From assembly GCA_019352055.1 (NCBI GenBank), contig JABBOB010000026.1, positions 1-41,818 of the forward strand: a DNA stretch of 41,818 bases. The letters run 5' to 3'. This document shows positions 16,463 through 25,605 of the stretch, piece by piece; position 1 is the stretch's first letter; every line of letters starts with the position of its first letter. Origin of the DNA: Acidobacteriota bacterium. GTDB lineage: Bacteria; Actinomycetota; Actinomycetes; Actinomycetales; Microbacteriaceae. The notes under the pieces were generated by a model. The model was not told the DNA's origin. It searched no databases and saw only the letters and a program-made list of their open reading frames with translations. Made by a program: the position numbers and the translations under genes.

Positions 16463-18472
16463 GTGACCTCGAACCCGTTCCTCACCCGGAGCACGTCGCC
16501 CGCCGCGCTCCCGCCGTTCGCCGAGATCCGCGACGAGCACTACGAGCCCGCGTTCGAGCACGGCATGCGCGAGCAGCGGGCGACCGTCGACCGGATCGTC
16601 GCCGACCCCGCTCCCCCGACCTTCGCGAACACGCTCGAAGCGCTCGAACTGAGCGGGCCCGTGCTCGAGCGCGTCGCCGCCGCCTTCTTCACCCTCGCCT
16701 CCGCGCACGCGACCGCGTTCGTGCGGGAGCTGGAGGAGCGGATCGCCCCGCGGCTCGCGGCGCACAGCGACGCCATCCGATTGAGCGCACCCCTCTTCGC
16801 CCGGGTCGACGCCGTCCATCGTGCCCGCGACCTGCTCGAGCCGGAGCAACGACGCCTCGTCGAGCGGACGCACACCGAGATGCGCCTCGCAGGTGCCGCT
16901 CTCGACTCGACGGCGAAGGCGGAGCTCACGGCGCTCAACGAGCGCCTGTCCGTCCTCTCCGCGCGATTCGACGCGGCGCTCGTCGCCGACACCAACGAGC
17001 TCGCCCTGGTCGTGCACGAGGAGGCCGAGCTCGCCGGTCTCGCCGCCGACACCGTGTCGGCGGCCCGGGAGGCGGCCAGGGCTCGTGGGCAGGACGGCTG
17101 GGTGCTGCCGTTGGTGCTGCCGACCGGCCAGCCCGCGCTCGCCGACCTGTCCGACGCGGGCACGCGAGCACGCCTGATGGCCGCGTCGCGGTCCCGCGGC
17201 ACGCGCGGCGGCCAGCACGACACCCGTGCGGTCCTGCTGGAGATCGTGCGGCTCCGCGCCAGGAAGGCGCGCCTGCTCGGGTTCCCGCACCACGCCGCAC
17301 TGGTCGCGGCGGATGAGACGGCCGGCTCCACCGAGGCGGTCGCCGCGCTGCTCGACCGGATCGTCCCGCCGGCGGTGCGCAACGCGGACCGGGAGCAGGA
17401 CGAGCTCGGCGGGACGGTGACCGCGGCCGACTGGGCGTTCCTCGCCGAAGGGCGGCGCCGGGCCGCATTCGATGTCGACCTCGCGGCACTCCGGCCGTAC
17501 TTCGAGGCCGAGCGGGTGCTGCGCGACGGCGTGTTCGCGACCGCCGGGCACCTGTACGGCGTCACGTTCACCGAGCGTGCCGACCTGGTGGGGTACCACC
17601 CCGACGTGCGCGTGTTCGAGACCCGTGACGACGACGGGCTGCTCGGGCTCTACCTGCTCGACCTCTACACGCGGGACGAGAAACGCGGCGGTGCGTGGAT
17701 GAACTCGCTCGTCGAGCGAGCGGAGCTGACGGGCGAGCGCCACGCGGTCGTGGTCAACAACCTCAACGTGCCGAAGCCGGACGCGGGCCAGCCGACGCTG
17801 CTCACGCTCGACAGCGTGGAGACGCTGTTCCACGAGTTCGGGCACGCCCTGCACGGGCTCTTCGCGTCCGTCCGCTACCCGAAGCTGGCCGGGACGAACG
17901 TCCCGCGGGACTTCGTGGAGTTCCCGAGCCAGGTGAACGAGATGTGGGTGCTGCACCCTGAGGTGCTCCCCGGCTACGCGCGGCACATCGACACCGGGGA
18001 GCCGCTGCCCCCCGACGTCGCCGACCGCCTCCGCGCGACCGCGACCTTCGGGCAGGGCTTCGCGACAACCGAGTACCTGGCGGCGACGGTGCTCGACCAG
18101 GCCTGGCACCGGCTCTCGGCCGAGGAGGCCGACGCCGTCACCGACGTGACGGCCTTCGAGGCGGAGGCGTTGGCCCGCGCGGGGTTCGACCTGCCCGCGG
18201 TACCGCCCCGCTACTCGTCCACCTACTTCGCCCACGTCTTCGCCGGCGGCTACAGCGCCGCGTACTACGCCTACATCTGGAGCGAGGTGCTGGACGCCGA
18301 CACGGTCGCCTGGTTCGAGGAGCACGGCGGGCTCACCCGCGAGAACGGCGACCGCTTCCGTCGTCTCGTCCTCGGCCGCGGCAACGCCGAGGACCCGATC
18401 GCCGCCTACCGGAGGTTCCGCGGCAGGGACGCGGACATCGCACCCCTGCTCGCACGGCGCGGGCTGGCCTGA
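16463..18472 (+). CDS. M3 family metallopeptidase (oligopeptidase / peptidyl-dipeptidase)
   Basis: A cytosolic zinc oligopeptidase of the Dcp/OpdA type that trims short peptides. The 669-residue product carries H457-EFGH461 in the zinc motif and the third ligand E486 (DFVEFPSQVNEMW), 25 residues on, exactly the M3 spacing. Family blocks GVTFTERADLVGYHPDVRVFE, YTRDEKRGGAWM and FAGGYSAAYYAYIWSEVLDAD are all present. Length matches the family. No signal peptide is seen. The start is GTG 16463, with no ribosome site but a TAGGAT 6 bases before it. It is divergent from an ArsR-like gene and shares its operator region, so peptide turnover may be regulated here. Confidence 0.94.
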   Translation: MTSNPFLTRSTSPAALPPFAEIRDEHYEPAFEHGMREQRATVDRIVADPAPPTFANTLEALELSGPVLERVAAAFFTLASAHATAFVRELEERIAPRLAAHSDAIRLSAPLFARVDAVHRARDLLEPEQRRLVERTHTEMRLAGAALDSTAKAELTALNERLSVLSARFDAALVADTNELALVVHEEAELAGLAADTVSAAREAARARGQDGWVLPLVLPTGQPALADLSDAGTRARLMAASRSRGTRGGQHDTRAVLLEIVRLRARKARLLGFPHHAALVAADETAGSTEAVAALLDRIVPPAVRNADREQDELGGTVTAADWAFLAEGRRRAAFDVDLAALRPYFEAERVLRDGVFATAGHLYGVTFTERADLVGYHPDVRVFETRDDDGLLGLYLLDLYTRDEKRGGAWMNSLVERAELTGERHAVVVNNLNVPKPDAGQPTLLTLDSVETLFHEFGHALHGLFASVRYPKLAGTNVPRDFVEFPSQVNEMWVLHPEVLPGYARHIDTGEPLPPDVADRLRATATFGQGFATTEYLAATVLDQAWHRLSAEEADAVTDVTAFEAEALARAGFDLPAVPPRYSSTYFAHVFAGGYSAAYYAYIWSEVLDADTVAWFEEHGGLTRENGDRFRRLVLGRGNAEDPIAAYRRFRGRDADIAPLLARRGLA

Positions 18473-18507
18473 ACACGCCGGCGCGCCCTCCGCCTCGTCA
18501 CCCGGAA

Positions 18508-18536
18508 GGGCCGCCTCGAACGCATCGAGGCGGCCC
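18508..18536. terminator. Bidirectional terminator between M3 peptidase gene and clpX
   Basis: Perfect 12-bp arms GGGCCGCCTCGA (18508-18519) and TCGAGGCGGCCC (18525-18536) enclose a 5-base loop. The hairpin lies between two convergent genes. Confidence 0.8.
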
Positions 18537-18553
18537 TCCCGGACGACCGACGA

Positions 18554-19834
18554 TCAGGCGGACTTCTCCTGCGGGCGCACACGGCTGCGCGGCACGATGG
18601 TCGGAGCGGCGTTCTTCTCGACGGCGTCGCGCGTGATGACGACCCGCGCGACCTCGTTGGAGGACGGCACCTCGAACATCACCGGGCCCAGCACCTCCTC
18701 GAGGATGGCGCGGAGCCCGCGAGCGCCCGTCTGACGCAGCACCGCCAGGTCGGCGATCGCCTCCAGCGCACCTGCATCGAACTCGAGGTCGACGCCGTCG
18801 AGCTCGAACATGCGCTGGTACTGCTTCACGAGCGCGTTCTTCGGCTCGGTGAGGATCTCCATGAGGGCGACCCGGTCGAGCGGCAGCACGGTCGTGACGA
18901 CGGGGAGGCGGCCGATGAACTCCGGGATGAGCCCGAACTTCGTGAGATCCTCCGGCAGGACGTCCGCGAAGAGCGTCTTCTCGTCGATCTTGGAGTGCAG
19001 CGTCGCGCCGAAGCCGATGCCCTTCTTGCCGACCCGCTGGCTGATGATCTGCTCGAGCCCGGCGAACGCGCCGGCGACGATGAACAGCACGTTGGTGGTG
19101 TCGATCTGGATGAACTCCTGGTGCGGGTGCTTCCGACCCCCCTGCGGCGGCACCGAGGCCGTCGTACCCTCCAGGATCTTCAGCAGCGCCTGCTGCACGC
19201 CTTCGCCCGACACGTCGCGCGTGATCGACGGGTTCTCCGCCTTGCGCGCGATCTTGTCCACCTCGTCGATGTACACGATGCCCGTCTCGGCCCGCTTGAC
19301 GTCGTAGTCGGCGGCCTGGATGAGCTTCAGCAGGATGTTCTCGACGTCTTCACCGACGTAGCCGGCCTCGGTGAGCGCCGTGGCGTCCGCGACCGCGAAC
19401 GGCACGTTGAGCCGCTTCGCCAGCGTCTGAGCGAGGTACGTCTTGCCGCATCCGGTCGGGCCGATCAGCAGGATGTTCGACTTCGCGATCTCGATGTCGT
19501 CCTTGATCGTGTCCGCAGCGGTGAGCGTGCCCCTGGCCCGGACGCGCTTGTAATGGTTGTAGACCGCGACCGACAGCGCCTTCTTCGCCGCGTCCTGCCC
19601 GATCACGTACTCCTCGAGGAAGGCGAAGATCTCCTTCGGCTTCGGCAGGTCGAACTCGCCGGTGCTCTCCTCGGCCGCCTCGGCCAGGCGCTCCTCGATG
19701 ATCTCGTTGCAGAGCTCCACGCACTCGTCGCAGATGTACACGCCTGGACCCGCGATGAGCTGCTGGACCTGCTTCTGGCTCTTGCCGCAGAACGAGCATT
19801 TCAGCAGGTCGGCACTTTCGCCCATACGAGCCAT
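18554..19834 (-). CDS. clpX: ATP-dependent Clp protease ATP-binding subunit ClpX
   Basis: The AAA+ unfoldase that feeds substrates to ClpP. The 426-residue product has the N-terminal zinc domain with C13, C16, C35 and C38 (CSFCGKS...[10 protein letters not shown]), Walker A GPTGCGKT (125-132), Walker B IVYIDE (186-191), the RKH pore loop (234-236) and the ClpP-docking IGF loop (273-275). All functional motifs are intact. Start ATG 19834 follows GGGGGAGAAG; the inner ATG at 19825 is possible. It lies downstream of clpP1-clpP2 on the same strand but is separated by a strong terminator-like hairpin, so it probably has its own promoter within 19835-20010. Confidence 0.97.
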   Translation of the reverse strand: MARMGESADLLKCSFCGKSQKQVQQLIAGPGVYICDECVELCNEIIEERLAEAAEESTGEFDLPKPKEIFAFLEEYVIGQDAAKKALSVAVYNHYKRVRARGTLTAADTIKDDIEIAKSNILLIGPTGCGKTYLAQTLAKRLNVPFAVADATALTEAGYVGEDVENILLKLIQAADYDVKRAETGIVYIDEVDKIARKAENPSITRDVSGEGVQQALLKILEGTTASVPPQGGRKHPHQEFIQIDTTNVLFIVAGAFAGLEQIISQRVGKKGIGFGATLHSKIDEKTLFADVLPEDLTKFGLIPEFIGRLPVVTTVLPLDRVALMEILTEPKNALVKQYQRMFELDGVDLEFDAGALEAIADLAVLRQTGARGLRAILEEVLGPVMFEVPSSNEVARVVITRDAVEKNAAPTIVPRSRVRPQEKSA

Positions 19835-20009
19835 GGAGCGTCTTCTCCCCCGGGTGTCGATCGATTGGCGTCGAGCCTAACCCGCACGCAGACACCCGGC
19901 GGCGGTGTGTCATGCGGGTGTCGCATCCCCGTTCGCCGACTGCGGAACGCCGTGGGGCCCGTGGGGCGCATGTGACCGGAGTGACCACAGCGCCCGAGGA
20001 ACGAGAAAT

Positions 20010-20062
20010 CGCTCCGGATCCCTGCAGCCTCGTCGAGCGAGATGCAGCAGGGATCCGGAGCG
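20010..20062 (-). terminator. Terminator-like long hairpin after clpP2
   Basis: Perfect 16-bp arms CGCTCCGGATCCCTGC (20010-20025) and GCAGGGATCCGGAGCG (20047-20062) enclose 21 bases. On the minus strand a short T-rich GATTTCTCG follows. It stands 17 bp after the clpP2 stop and should separate clpP2 from clpX. Confidence 0.75.
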
Positions 20063-20078
20063 AGTCCGCCCAGGCGGG

Positions 20079-20756
20079 TCAGGCGGGTGCGAGCGCCGGC
20101 GTCGCCGGGACCTGCTTGCGGCTCGAGAGCACCTGGTCGATCAGCCCGTACTCGAGCGCGTCGGCGCCGTTCAGTATCTTGTCGCGCTCGATGTCGCGGT
20201 TGACCTGCTCGACGGTGCGCTTCGAGTGGAACGCGAGCGTCTCCTCCAGCCAGGTGCGCATGCGGAGCACCTCGGCGGCCTGGATCTCGATGTCGCTCGC
20301 CTGGCCGCCGGAGCCGCCGGACGTGGCCGGCTGGTGGATGAGGATGCGGGCGTTCGGCAGCGCCAGCCGCATGCCGGGCGTCCCGGCTGCCGCGATGACC
20401 GCTGCAGCGGACGCCGCCTGGCCGAGCACGACGGTCGAGATCGGCGGCCGGATGTACTGCATCGTGTCGTAGATCGCGGTCATCGCGGTGAACGATCCAC
20501 CCGGCGAGTTGATGTACATGCGGATGGTCTGCTCGGGATCCTGGCTCTCCAGGACGAGGAGCTGGGCCATGATGTCGTCCGCGGAGGCGTCGTCCACCTG
20601 CACGCCGAGGAAGACGACGCGGTCCTCGAAGAGCTTCGCGTACGGGTCCTGGCGCTTGTAGCCGTATGCCGTCCGCTCCTCGAAGCTCGGCAGGATGTAT
20701 CGGGAGCTGGGCGAGGCGGCGGTGCCGCCCGGCTCAGCGGAGTTGATCCAGTTCAT
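20079..20756 (-). CDS. clpP2: ATP-dependent Clp protease proteolytic subunit (second copy)
   Basis: A serine peptidase subunit of the Clp barrel. The 225-residue product has the catalytic triad S116 (GQAASAAAV), H141 (ILIHQPATSG) and probably D188 (NRDIERDK), with [20 protein letters not shown] forming the oxyanion region. The N-terminal extension (about 1-30, SAEPGGTAASPSSRYILPSFEERTA) is longer than in ClpP1, as in actinobacterial ClpP2. Start ATG 20756 follows GGGGAGATACG. It is 20 bp downstream of clpP1; the two products form a mixed double ring in Actinobacteria. Confidence 0.95.
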   Translation of the reverse strand: MNWINSAEPGGTAASPSSRYILPSFEERTAYGYKRQDPYAKLFEDRVVFLGVQVDDASADDIMAQLLVLESQDPEQTIRMYINSPGGSFTAMTAIYDTMQYIRPPISTVVLGQAASAAAVIAAAGTPGMRLALPNARILIHQPATSGGSGGQASDIEIQAAEVLRMRTWLEETLAFHSKRTVEQVNRDIERDKILNGADALEYGLIDQVLSSRKQVPATPALAPA

Positions 20757-20776
20757 TGCTCGTATCTCCCCGTGTG

Positions 20777-21388
20777 TCAGAGGTTGGCAGCGGTGACGGC
20801 GGCGTTCTTGTCGGTCCCGCCGCCGCCGGTCACGTCGGCGGCCGATGCCCGGATGTGGTCGACGAACCCGTACGCGAGGGCCTCGTCCGCGTTGAACCAG
20901 CGGTCGCGGTCGCCGTCGGCGTTCACCTGGTCGACGGTGTGGCCGGTCGCGTCCGCGGTGATCTTCGCGAGACGGTTCTTCATGTCGATGATCAGCTGCG
21001 CCTGCGTCTGGATGTCGGACGAGGTGCCTCCGAACCCGCCCGAGGGCTGGTGCAGCAGGACCCGGGCGTTCGGCGTGATGTAGCGCTTGCCCTTGGTGCC
21101 GGCCGTCAGCAGGAACTGGCCCATGGAGGCGGCCATGCCGATGCCGACCGTGACGATGTCGTTCGGGACGAACTGCATCGTGTCGTAGATCGCCATGCCG
21201 GCCGTGATGGAGCCGCCGGGCGAGTTGATGTACAGGTAGATGTCCTTCTCGGCGTCCTCCGCGGCGAGCAGGAGCAGCTTGGCGGCGATCTCGTTCGCGT
21301 TCTCGTCGCGGACCTCGCTGCCGAGCCAGATGATGCGATCGCGCAGGAGGCGATCGAAGACACTGGGCGTCGGGCTGAAATCGGCCAT
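20777..21388 (-). CDS. clpP1: ATP-dependent Clp protease proteolytic subunit (first copy)
   Basis: The partner subunit of ClpP2. The 203-residue product has S88 ([11 protein letters not shown]), H113 (VLLHQPSGG) and D158 ([11 protein letters not shown]) as the probable triad, and [20 protein letters not shown]. The start [18 protein letters not shown] at 21388 is preferred because GGAAG lies 8 bases upstream; an ATG at 21403 has no ribosome site. The Ala/Gly/Thr-rich C-terminus ([15 protein letters not shown]) is ordinary. It is first in the clpP1-clpP2 pair and preceded by a ClgR-like box. Confidence 0.95.
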   Translation of the reverse strand: MADFSPTPSVFDRLLRDRIIWLGSEVRDENANEIAAKLLLLAAEDAEKDIYLYINSPGGSITAGMAIYDTMQFVPNDIVTVGIGMAASMGQFLLTAGTKGKRYITPNARVLLHQPSGGFGGTSSDIQTQAQLIIDMKNRLAKITADATGHTVDQVNADGDRDRWFNADEALAYGFVDHIRASAADVTGGGGTDKNAAVTAANL

Positions 21389-21483
21389 TCGCAGCACTTC
21401 CATTCGTGTGTGTCGACGGGCCCGCGCCCATCGGTTCAAGCGTGGTCACAACGGTAGTGAGCGGTCCCGACCGCGGCGGCCCT

Positions 21484-21501
21484 GTTCGCCGTCGGCGTTC
21501 G
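21484..21501 (-). promoter_or_regulatory. Putative ClgR operator upstream of clpP1
   Basis: The minus strand reads GAACGCCGACGGCGAAC, a CGC-N5-GCG palindrome that fits the published actinobacterial ClgR consensus (CGCYNANRGCG with A/T flanks) at nearly every position. ClgR activates clpP1P2 under protein stress in corynebacteria. It sits about 100 bp upstream of the clpP1 ATG, a sensible activator position. In GC-rich DNA such matches arise by chance, so this is moderate. Confidence 0.45.
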
Positions 21502-21543
21502 GCGGTCGCCGCTGCGCGGCCGACGCGGACACCCCGGAACGAG

Positions 21544-21589
21544 GACCGGGACGGCGGACCATGCGATCGCATGGTCCGCCGTCCCGGTC
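21544..21589. terminator. Perfect 46-bp palindrome after tig; probable terminator
   Basis: The two 23-bp halves (21544-21566 and 21567-21589) are exact reverse complements, with CATGCGATCGCATG at the centre. It lies 17 bp after the tig stop codon and upstream of the clpP1 promoter region. It should end tig transcription; the lack of any spacer would also allow cruciform extrusion. Confidence 0.75.
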
Positions 21590-21606
21590 AGGGCCGCTGG
21601 GAGGTC

Positions 21607-23061
21607 TCAGGCCTCCGGCTCGGCCTCGGCCTTCTTGCGCGGAGCGCGCTTCTTCGGCGCCGCGGGCTTCTCGGCGGCCGGCTCGTCGACGATCGTCTCC
21701 GCCTCGGCGACGACCCCCGCCTCCGCGGCCGTGATCTGCTCGACCGGCTCGTCGGTCTCCTCATCGGCGACGTCGCCGATCGGGTTCGCGACGACGAACT
21801 CGCTCAGGTCGACCGCGGCACCGGTGGTGTCGACGACCTCGACCTTGCCGAGCAGCACGCCGATCGCCTTGCTGCGCGCGACCTCGCCGAACATCGACTG
21901 CAGCTGGTTGTTCTGCTGCAGCACCTCGATGAACTCCTGGGGCTGCATGCCGTACTGCTGCGCGGACTGCACCACGTACTGGGCGAACTCGTCCTGCGAG
22001 ACCCCGATCTGCTCCTGCTCCGCGATCTTGTCGAACAGCAGCTGCGAGCGGAACGCCTTCTCGGAGGCCTCCTTGACCTCCGCGCGGTGCACGTCGTCCT
22101 CGAGGCGGTTCTCGCTCTCGAGGTGGCGGTGCACCTCGTCCTCGATGAGCGACGCGGGGACGGGCACGTCGACCTGGGCGAGCAGCGCGTCCGCGACCTT
22201 GTCGCGGGCCTGCGAGACCTGCTCGAACTTCTTCTGCGACTCGACCTGGCGCGCGACATCGGCGCGGAGCTCCTCGAGCGTGTCGAACTCGCTCGCCATC
22301 TGGGCGAAGTCGTCGTCGAGGTCGGGCAGCTCGCGCTCCTTGACCGCGAGCACGGTCACCGCGATCTCCGCCTCCTCGCCCTCGTGGTCGCCGCCGAGGA
22401 GGGTCGACTTGAAGGTCGTCGACTCACCGGCGGTCAGGGATTCGAGCGCCTCGTCGATGCCCTCGATGAGCTCACCGGAGCCGATCTCGTAGGAGATCGC
22501 GCTGGCCGAGTCGACCTGCTGGTCGCCGATCGTGGCGACCAGGTCGATCTGCACGAAGTCACCGGGCTCGGCCGGCCGCTCGACGGTGCTCAGCGTGCCG
22601 AAGCGGCCGCGCAGCTCGTCGACCTGCTGGGCGATGTCAGCGTCGGAGACCTCGATCGCGTCGACGATCACGGTGAGCTTGTCGAGCGGAGGGAGCTCGA
22701 TGTCCGGGCGCACGTCGACCTCGACGGTCAGCTCGAGGTCGCCCGAGAAGTCCTTCGCGTCCGGCCACGCGGTGATGTCCGCCTCCGGGCGACCGAGGGG
22801 CTGCAGATCGTTGGCCGCGACGGCCTCGCGGAAGAAGGTGTCGATGCCCTCGTTGACGGCGTGCTCGAGCACCGCCCCGCGACCGACGCGCTGGTCGATG
22901 ATCGGCGGCGGCACCTTGCCCTTCCGGAAGCCGGGGATCTGGACGTCCTCGGCGATGTGGCTGTAGGCGTGGGCGATGCTCGGCTTGAGCTCCTCCGGGG
23001 GCACGGAGATGGCGAGCTTGACCCGAGTCGGGCTCAGCTTCTCGACGGTCGTGGTGACCAT
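21607..23061 (-). CDS. tig: Trigger factor (ribosome-associated chaperone)
   Basis: This chaperone meets nascent chains at the ribosome exit and has peptidyl-prolyl isomerase activity. The 484-residue product shows the ribosome-binding signature [17 protein letters not shown] (about 44-60), an FKBP-like domain (about 160-245, [21 protein letters not shown] and [16 protein letters not shown]), and the C-terminal chaperone arms. The tail from about 440 is Glu/Ala/Lys-rich and disordered ([18 protein letters not shown]), typical for Actinobacteria. Start ATG 23061 follows GAGGAAC. It lies upstream of clpP1P2-clpX, the usual order, with tRNA-Pro before it. Confidence 0.97.
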   Translation of the reverse strand: MVTTTVEKLSPTRVKLAISVPPEELKPSIAHAYSHIAEDVQIPGFRKGKVPPPIIDQRVGRGAVLEHAVNEGIDTFFREAVAANDLQPLGRPEADITAWPDAKDFSGDLELTVEVDVRPDIELPPLDKLTVIVDAIEVSDADIAQQVDELRGRFGTLSTVERPAEPGDFVQIDLVATIGDQQVDSASAISYEIGSGELIEGIDEALESLTAGESTTFKSTLLGGDHEGEEAEIAVTVLAVKERELPDLDDDFAQMASEFDTLEELRADVARQVESQKKFEQVSQARDKVADALLAQVDVPVPASLIEDEVHRHLESENRLEDDVHRAEVKEASEKAFRSQLLFDKIAEQEQIGVSQDEFAQYVVQSAQQYGMQPQEFIEVLQQNNQLQSMFGEVARSKAIGVLLGKVEVVDTTGAAVDLSEFVVANPIGDVADEETDEPVEQITAAEAGVVAEAETIVDEPAAEKPAAPKKRAPRKKAEAEPEA

Positions 23062-23124
23062 GGACGTGTTCCTCGATCCTTCTTGGAGTCTGGGTCGCGC
23101 GTCCGGTCCGCGCGCCGCTGCCGG

Positions 23125-23198
23125 TCGGGGCGACAGGATTCGAACCTGCGGCCTCCCGCTCCCAAAGCGGGTGCTCTACCAAGCTGAGCTACGCCCCG
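23125..23198 (-). tRNA. tRNA-Pro (anticodon TGG)
   Basis: The minus strand from 23198 reads CGGGGCGTAGCTCAGCTTGG and folds as a full cloverleaf: CGGGGCG/CGCCCCG acceptor, anticodon arm CCCGC-TTTGGGA-GCGGG with TGG, T-arm GCAGGTTCGAATCCTGT, discriminator A at 23125. The length is 74 nt without encoded CCA. It stands in front of tig. Confidence 0.97.
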
Positions 23199-23281
23199 CG
23201 GAGGCGACCCTGGAGGGAGCGCCGCGGTTGGACCGGAAAACGGCCGCCGGGGAGTCTAGCGAGTTCGGCTGCCGACTTCTC

Positions 23282-23338
23282 CCGGGCAGCGACGGAGGGG
23301 CCGCCCCGATGTCCGGGGACGGCCCCTCCGATGCCCGG
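23282..23338. terminator. Large composite hairpin after the dps-like gene
   Basis: Three coaxial stems are visible: CCGGGCA/TGCCCGG (23282-23288, 23332-23338), CGGAGGGGCCG/CGGCCCCTCCG (23293-23303, 23320-23330) and CCCCG/CGGGG (23304-23308, 23314-23318). It lies 6 bp after the Dps stop codon and can terminate that minus-strand transcript. Confidence 0.75.
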
Positions 23339-23344
23339 CGACGC

Positions 23345-23866
23345 TCAGTCGGTGGCCAGGTGGGCGGCGAGGAACCAGCGATCCTCGACGAGACCGCGCT
23401 CGATGCCGATCACGACGTCCTGGCTGCTGAGATCGATGTCGTCGAGGCCCTCGACCGCTCGGCGCACGACCGCGATCGCCGCATCGAGCTGCGCGACGAC
23501 CTGCTGGATCATCGGTCCGTAGTTCTGGAAGCCGTCCTTCAACGCGGGCAGCGGGTTCTTGGCTGCGATCGTCGCGAGGCGGGCGTCCACCGGCAGGCCG
23601 AGGGCCACGGTCCGCTCGGCGGCGAGGTCGGCGTACTCCCGTGCGTGATCGACGAGCTTGTCCAGCAGCTCGTGGACGGCGATGAAGTTCTCGCCGCGGA
23701 TGTGCCAGTGCGCCTGCTTGCCGTCGACCGCGAGCGCCTGCATCGCGAGCACGACGGGAGCGAGGTACTGCTGGGTGCCGTTCACGTCGTCGGCGCTGGC
23801 CTGCGTCTGATCCAGGATCGGCTCGGCCTTGGCCTCGACGTTGGTGGGAGTGTCGACGTTCGTCAC
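23345..23866 (-). CDS. dps: Dps/ferritin-like DNA-protection protein
   Basis: A ferroxidase-type miniferritin that stores iron and protects DNA from peroxide. The 173-residue product has the Dps signature KQAHWHIRGENFIAVHELLDKLVDHAREYADLAAERTVALG, which supplies the inter-subunit His/Asp/Glu ferroxidase ligands. The C-terminal helix ends VEDRWFLAAHLATD. The start is GTG 23866 (VTNVDTPTNVEAKAEP) with GGAAGG 11 bases upstream; no ATG is available. It is 80 bp downstream of the DoxX-family gene; both could belong to an oxidative-stress group. Family assignment is firm, the exact subtype is not. Confidence 0.9.
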   Translation of the reverse strand: MTNVDTPTNVEAKAEPILDQTQASADDVNGTQQYLAPVVLAMQALAVDGKQAHWHIRGENFIAVHELLDKLVDHAREYADLAAERTVALGLPVDARLATIAAKNPLPALKDGFQNYGPMIQQVVAQLDAAIAVVRRAVEGLDDIDLSSQDVVIGIERGLVEDRWFLAAHLATD

Positions 23867-23946
23867 GTTGGTGATGTCCTTCCGTTCGTCGGCGACGATG
23901 ATGCTGCCGCCGACTGAGCGGAGCGTGTACGACCGCTGAGCGCCGG

Positions 23947-24477
23947 TCAGACGGCTGGAGCGTCTCCACCGGGTGCTGCTGGGGCCTCCGGCTTGGCGCG
24001 CTTGGCGAGCTCCGTCACCGCGAAGGAACCCGCGACGCCGGCGGCGATCGCGAAGACCGCGCCGCCGGCACCCCACCGCGACCGCTTGAACAGCGCGTCG
24101 ACCGAGAGGATCCCGGGGCCGTCGGATGCCGCGGCCGCCGCGGCGGCGGCGAGCACGGCGTTGAACTCCCAGCCCCCCTTGCTGTTCCAGAGACCGTTCT
24201 TCAGGTGCACCTTGCGCACCGCGGTGACCATCGTGGCGATCAGGGCGGCGGAGGCGGCCGGCGTCGCGACGCCCAGGGCGAGCGCGGCGCCCCCGAACGT
24301 CTCCGTCGCGGCGACGGCGACGGCGTTCCGCCGCGGCGGGTGGATGTCGAGGCTCGCCATCATCCCCTCCACGCCGTCGAGGCCCGGGCCGCCGAAGGCT
24401 CCCGTCAGCTTCTGCAGGCCGTGGCCGACGAACAGGCCTCCGACCGTCAACCGGAGGAGCAGGGTGCCGAGCGCCAT
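23947..24477 (-). CDS. DoxX family membrane protein
   Basis: A 176-residue membrane protein. The first segment LLLRLTVGGLFVGHGLQKL, followed by FGGPGLDGV, is the usual DoxX N-terminus (a helix containing G-x-x-F-x-x-H-G-x-Q-K). Further segments are AVAVAATETFGGAALALG, ASAALIATMVTAVR, FNAVLAAAAAAAA and GGAVFAIAAGVAGSFAV. The C-terminal tail is Ala/Pro-rich. DoxX relatives are linked to thiol and redox stress, but no specific role can be given. Start ATG 24477 follows GAGAGGAAC. It is adjacent to the Dps gene on the same strand. Confidence 0.85.
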   Translation of the reverse strand: MALGTLLLRLTVGGLFVGHGLQKLTGAFGGPGLDGVEGMMASLDIHPPRRNAVAVAATETFGGAALALGVATPAASAALIATMVTAVRKVHLKNGLWNSKGGWEFNAVLAAAAAAAASDGPGILSVDALFKRSRWGAGGAVFAIAAGVAGSFAVTELAKRAKPEAPAAPGGDAPAV

Positions 24478-24604
24478 GGGGGTTCCTCTCGTCGAGCACT
24501 GATGTGACGTCGAGGGTAGGAGGGCGCGCCTCCGAGACCGCTCCTGCCCTGCCCCGTCCTGCCGTCGAGACTCCGTGCCCGCGGATCGGGAGCACGTCCG
24601 CGGC

Positions 24605-25204
24605 TCAGGAGCCGCTGGGCGGCGTCGCGGACGAGCTGGAGTCCGCCTGGTTCAGCAGGACCGAGCCGTTCACGGCGTCGATGCGCACGTCGTGGCGGAC
24701 GCCGCCGACCAGCACGTCGCCCCGCCACACGACGCGGTCCTGGTAGGTGCCGAGCTCGATGGCGGTCACCACGCCTCCGGCCACGGCGGCGAGCATGCGC
24801 TGCTGGGCGGCCGGGAGGGTGATGGAGGTGGCCGCCACCTGGGCGCGGTTGGCGGACTGCGCGTTCGCGTCGGTCGGGTCCTCGCTCGGGCCGGCGAGCA
24901 CCGCGCCGTCGTCGGCGACGTGCATCTCCTGCACCGACCCGTCCGCGACGACGACGCGCACGTCCCACTCCGTGCCGAGGGACTCGTCCTCGACGGAGAC
25001 CACGGTCCCCTCGCCGACGTCGCGCTTCGCCAGCGCGGCGATCTCGGCGGCGGTCGGGCCGGGCGTGGCCGTCGGCGTCGGCGTCGGGGAGGCGGAGCGG
25101 GTCGCGATCGTCGGCAACGACGTCCCCGGCGTGCACGCGGCGAGCGCGACCGCCGTCAGCGGCACGATCGCGGCGATCGTCAGGATGCGGGTGGGTCGTC
25201 GCAC
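24605..25204 (-). CDS. PepSY-like lipoprotein
   Basis: A 199-residue secreted lipoprotein. The basic start VRRPTRILTIAAIVPLTAVA leads to the lipobox LAAC, and is followed by a Ser/Thr/Pro linker (SASPTPTPTATPGPT). The mature part has two similar modules: GEGTVVSVEDESLGTEWDV with a VVADGSVQEMHV strand, and YQDRVVWRGDVLVGGVRHDV followed by IDAVNGSVLL. Each reads as a PepSY-type beta-alpha fold. PepSY domains often modulate peptidases or bind at the cell envelope. The start is GTG 25204, with GAGGAG 8 bases upstream. The gene stands alone between tRNA-Gly and the DoxX gene. Confidence 0.8.
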   Translation of the reverse strand: MRRPTRILTIAAIVPLTAVALAACTPGTSLPTIATRSASPTPTPTATPGPTAAEIAALAKRDVGEGTVVSVEDESLGTEWDVRVVVADGSVQEMHVADDGAVLAGPSEDPTDANAQSANRAQVAATSITLPAAQQRMLAAVAGGVVTAIELGTYQDRVVWRGDVLVGGVRHDVRIDAVNGSVLLNQADSSSSATPPSGS

Positions 25205-25348
25205 GGCGTACTCCTCGGTGGGCGCTCGACATCGAACCGGTGCGGGCCGTGCGTGGGCTGGACGCCGCGTGCTGCTGTGCGGGTCCCTGGGGAGACCGAG
25301 GACATCGCGTTCATCGACGCCTCTTCCCGTCAGGGCTCGTGAGCGCGG

Positions 25349-25419
25349 AGGGGATGACGGGAATCGAACCCGCACCACCAGTTTGGAAGACTGGAGCTCT
25401 GCCATTGAGCTACATCCCC
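25349..25419 (-). tRNA. tRNA-Gly (anticodon TCC)
   Basis: The minus strand from 25419 reads GGGGATGTAGCTCAATGGCA and folds completely: acceptor GGGGATG/CATCCCC, anticodon arm CCAGT-CTTCCAA-ACTGG with TCC, T-arm GCGGGTTCGATTCCCGT, discriminator T at 25349. The length is 71 nt without encoded CCA. Confidence 0.97.
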
Positions 25420-25605
25420 GCGACGCCGGCTCCCACCGACGACCCGGCAATCGTAGCCGGGGAGCGTGGCCCCCTCCGCTCGCCGGGCGTCGTGGTCGCG
25501 CAGGGTCGGCGAGGTCGAGGACCGCCGGCCCGGCGCCGTCCGGCCGGATGCGTCGGCCGGGAGGGGCCACGTGCCGCATCGTGTCGGCCCCGTGAACGGC
25601 ACCGC

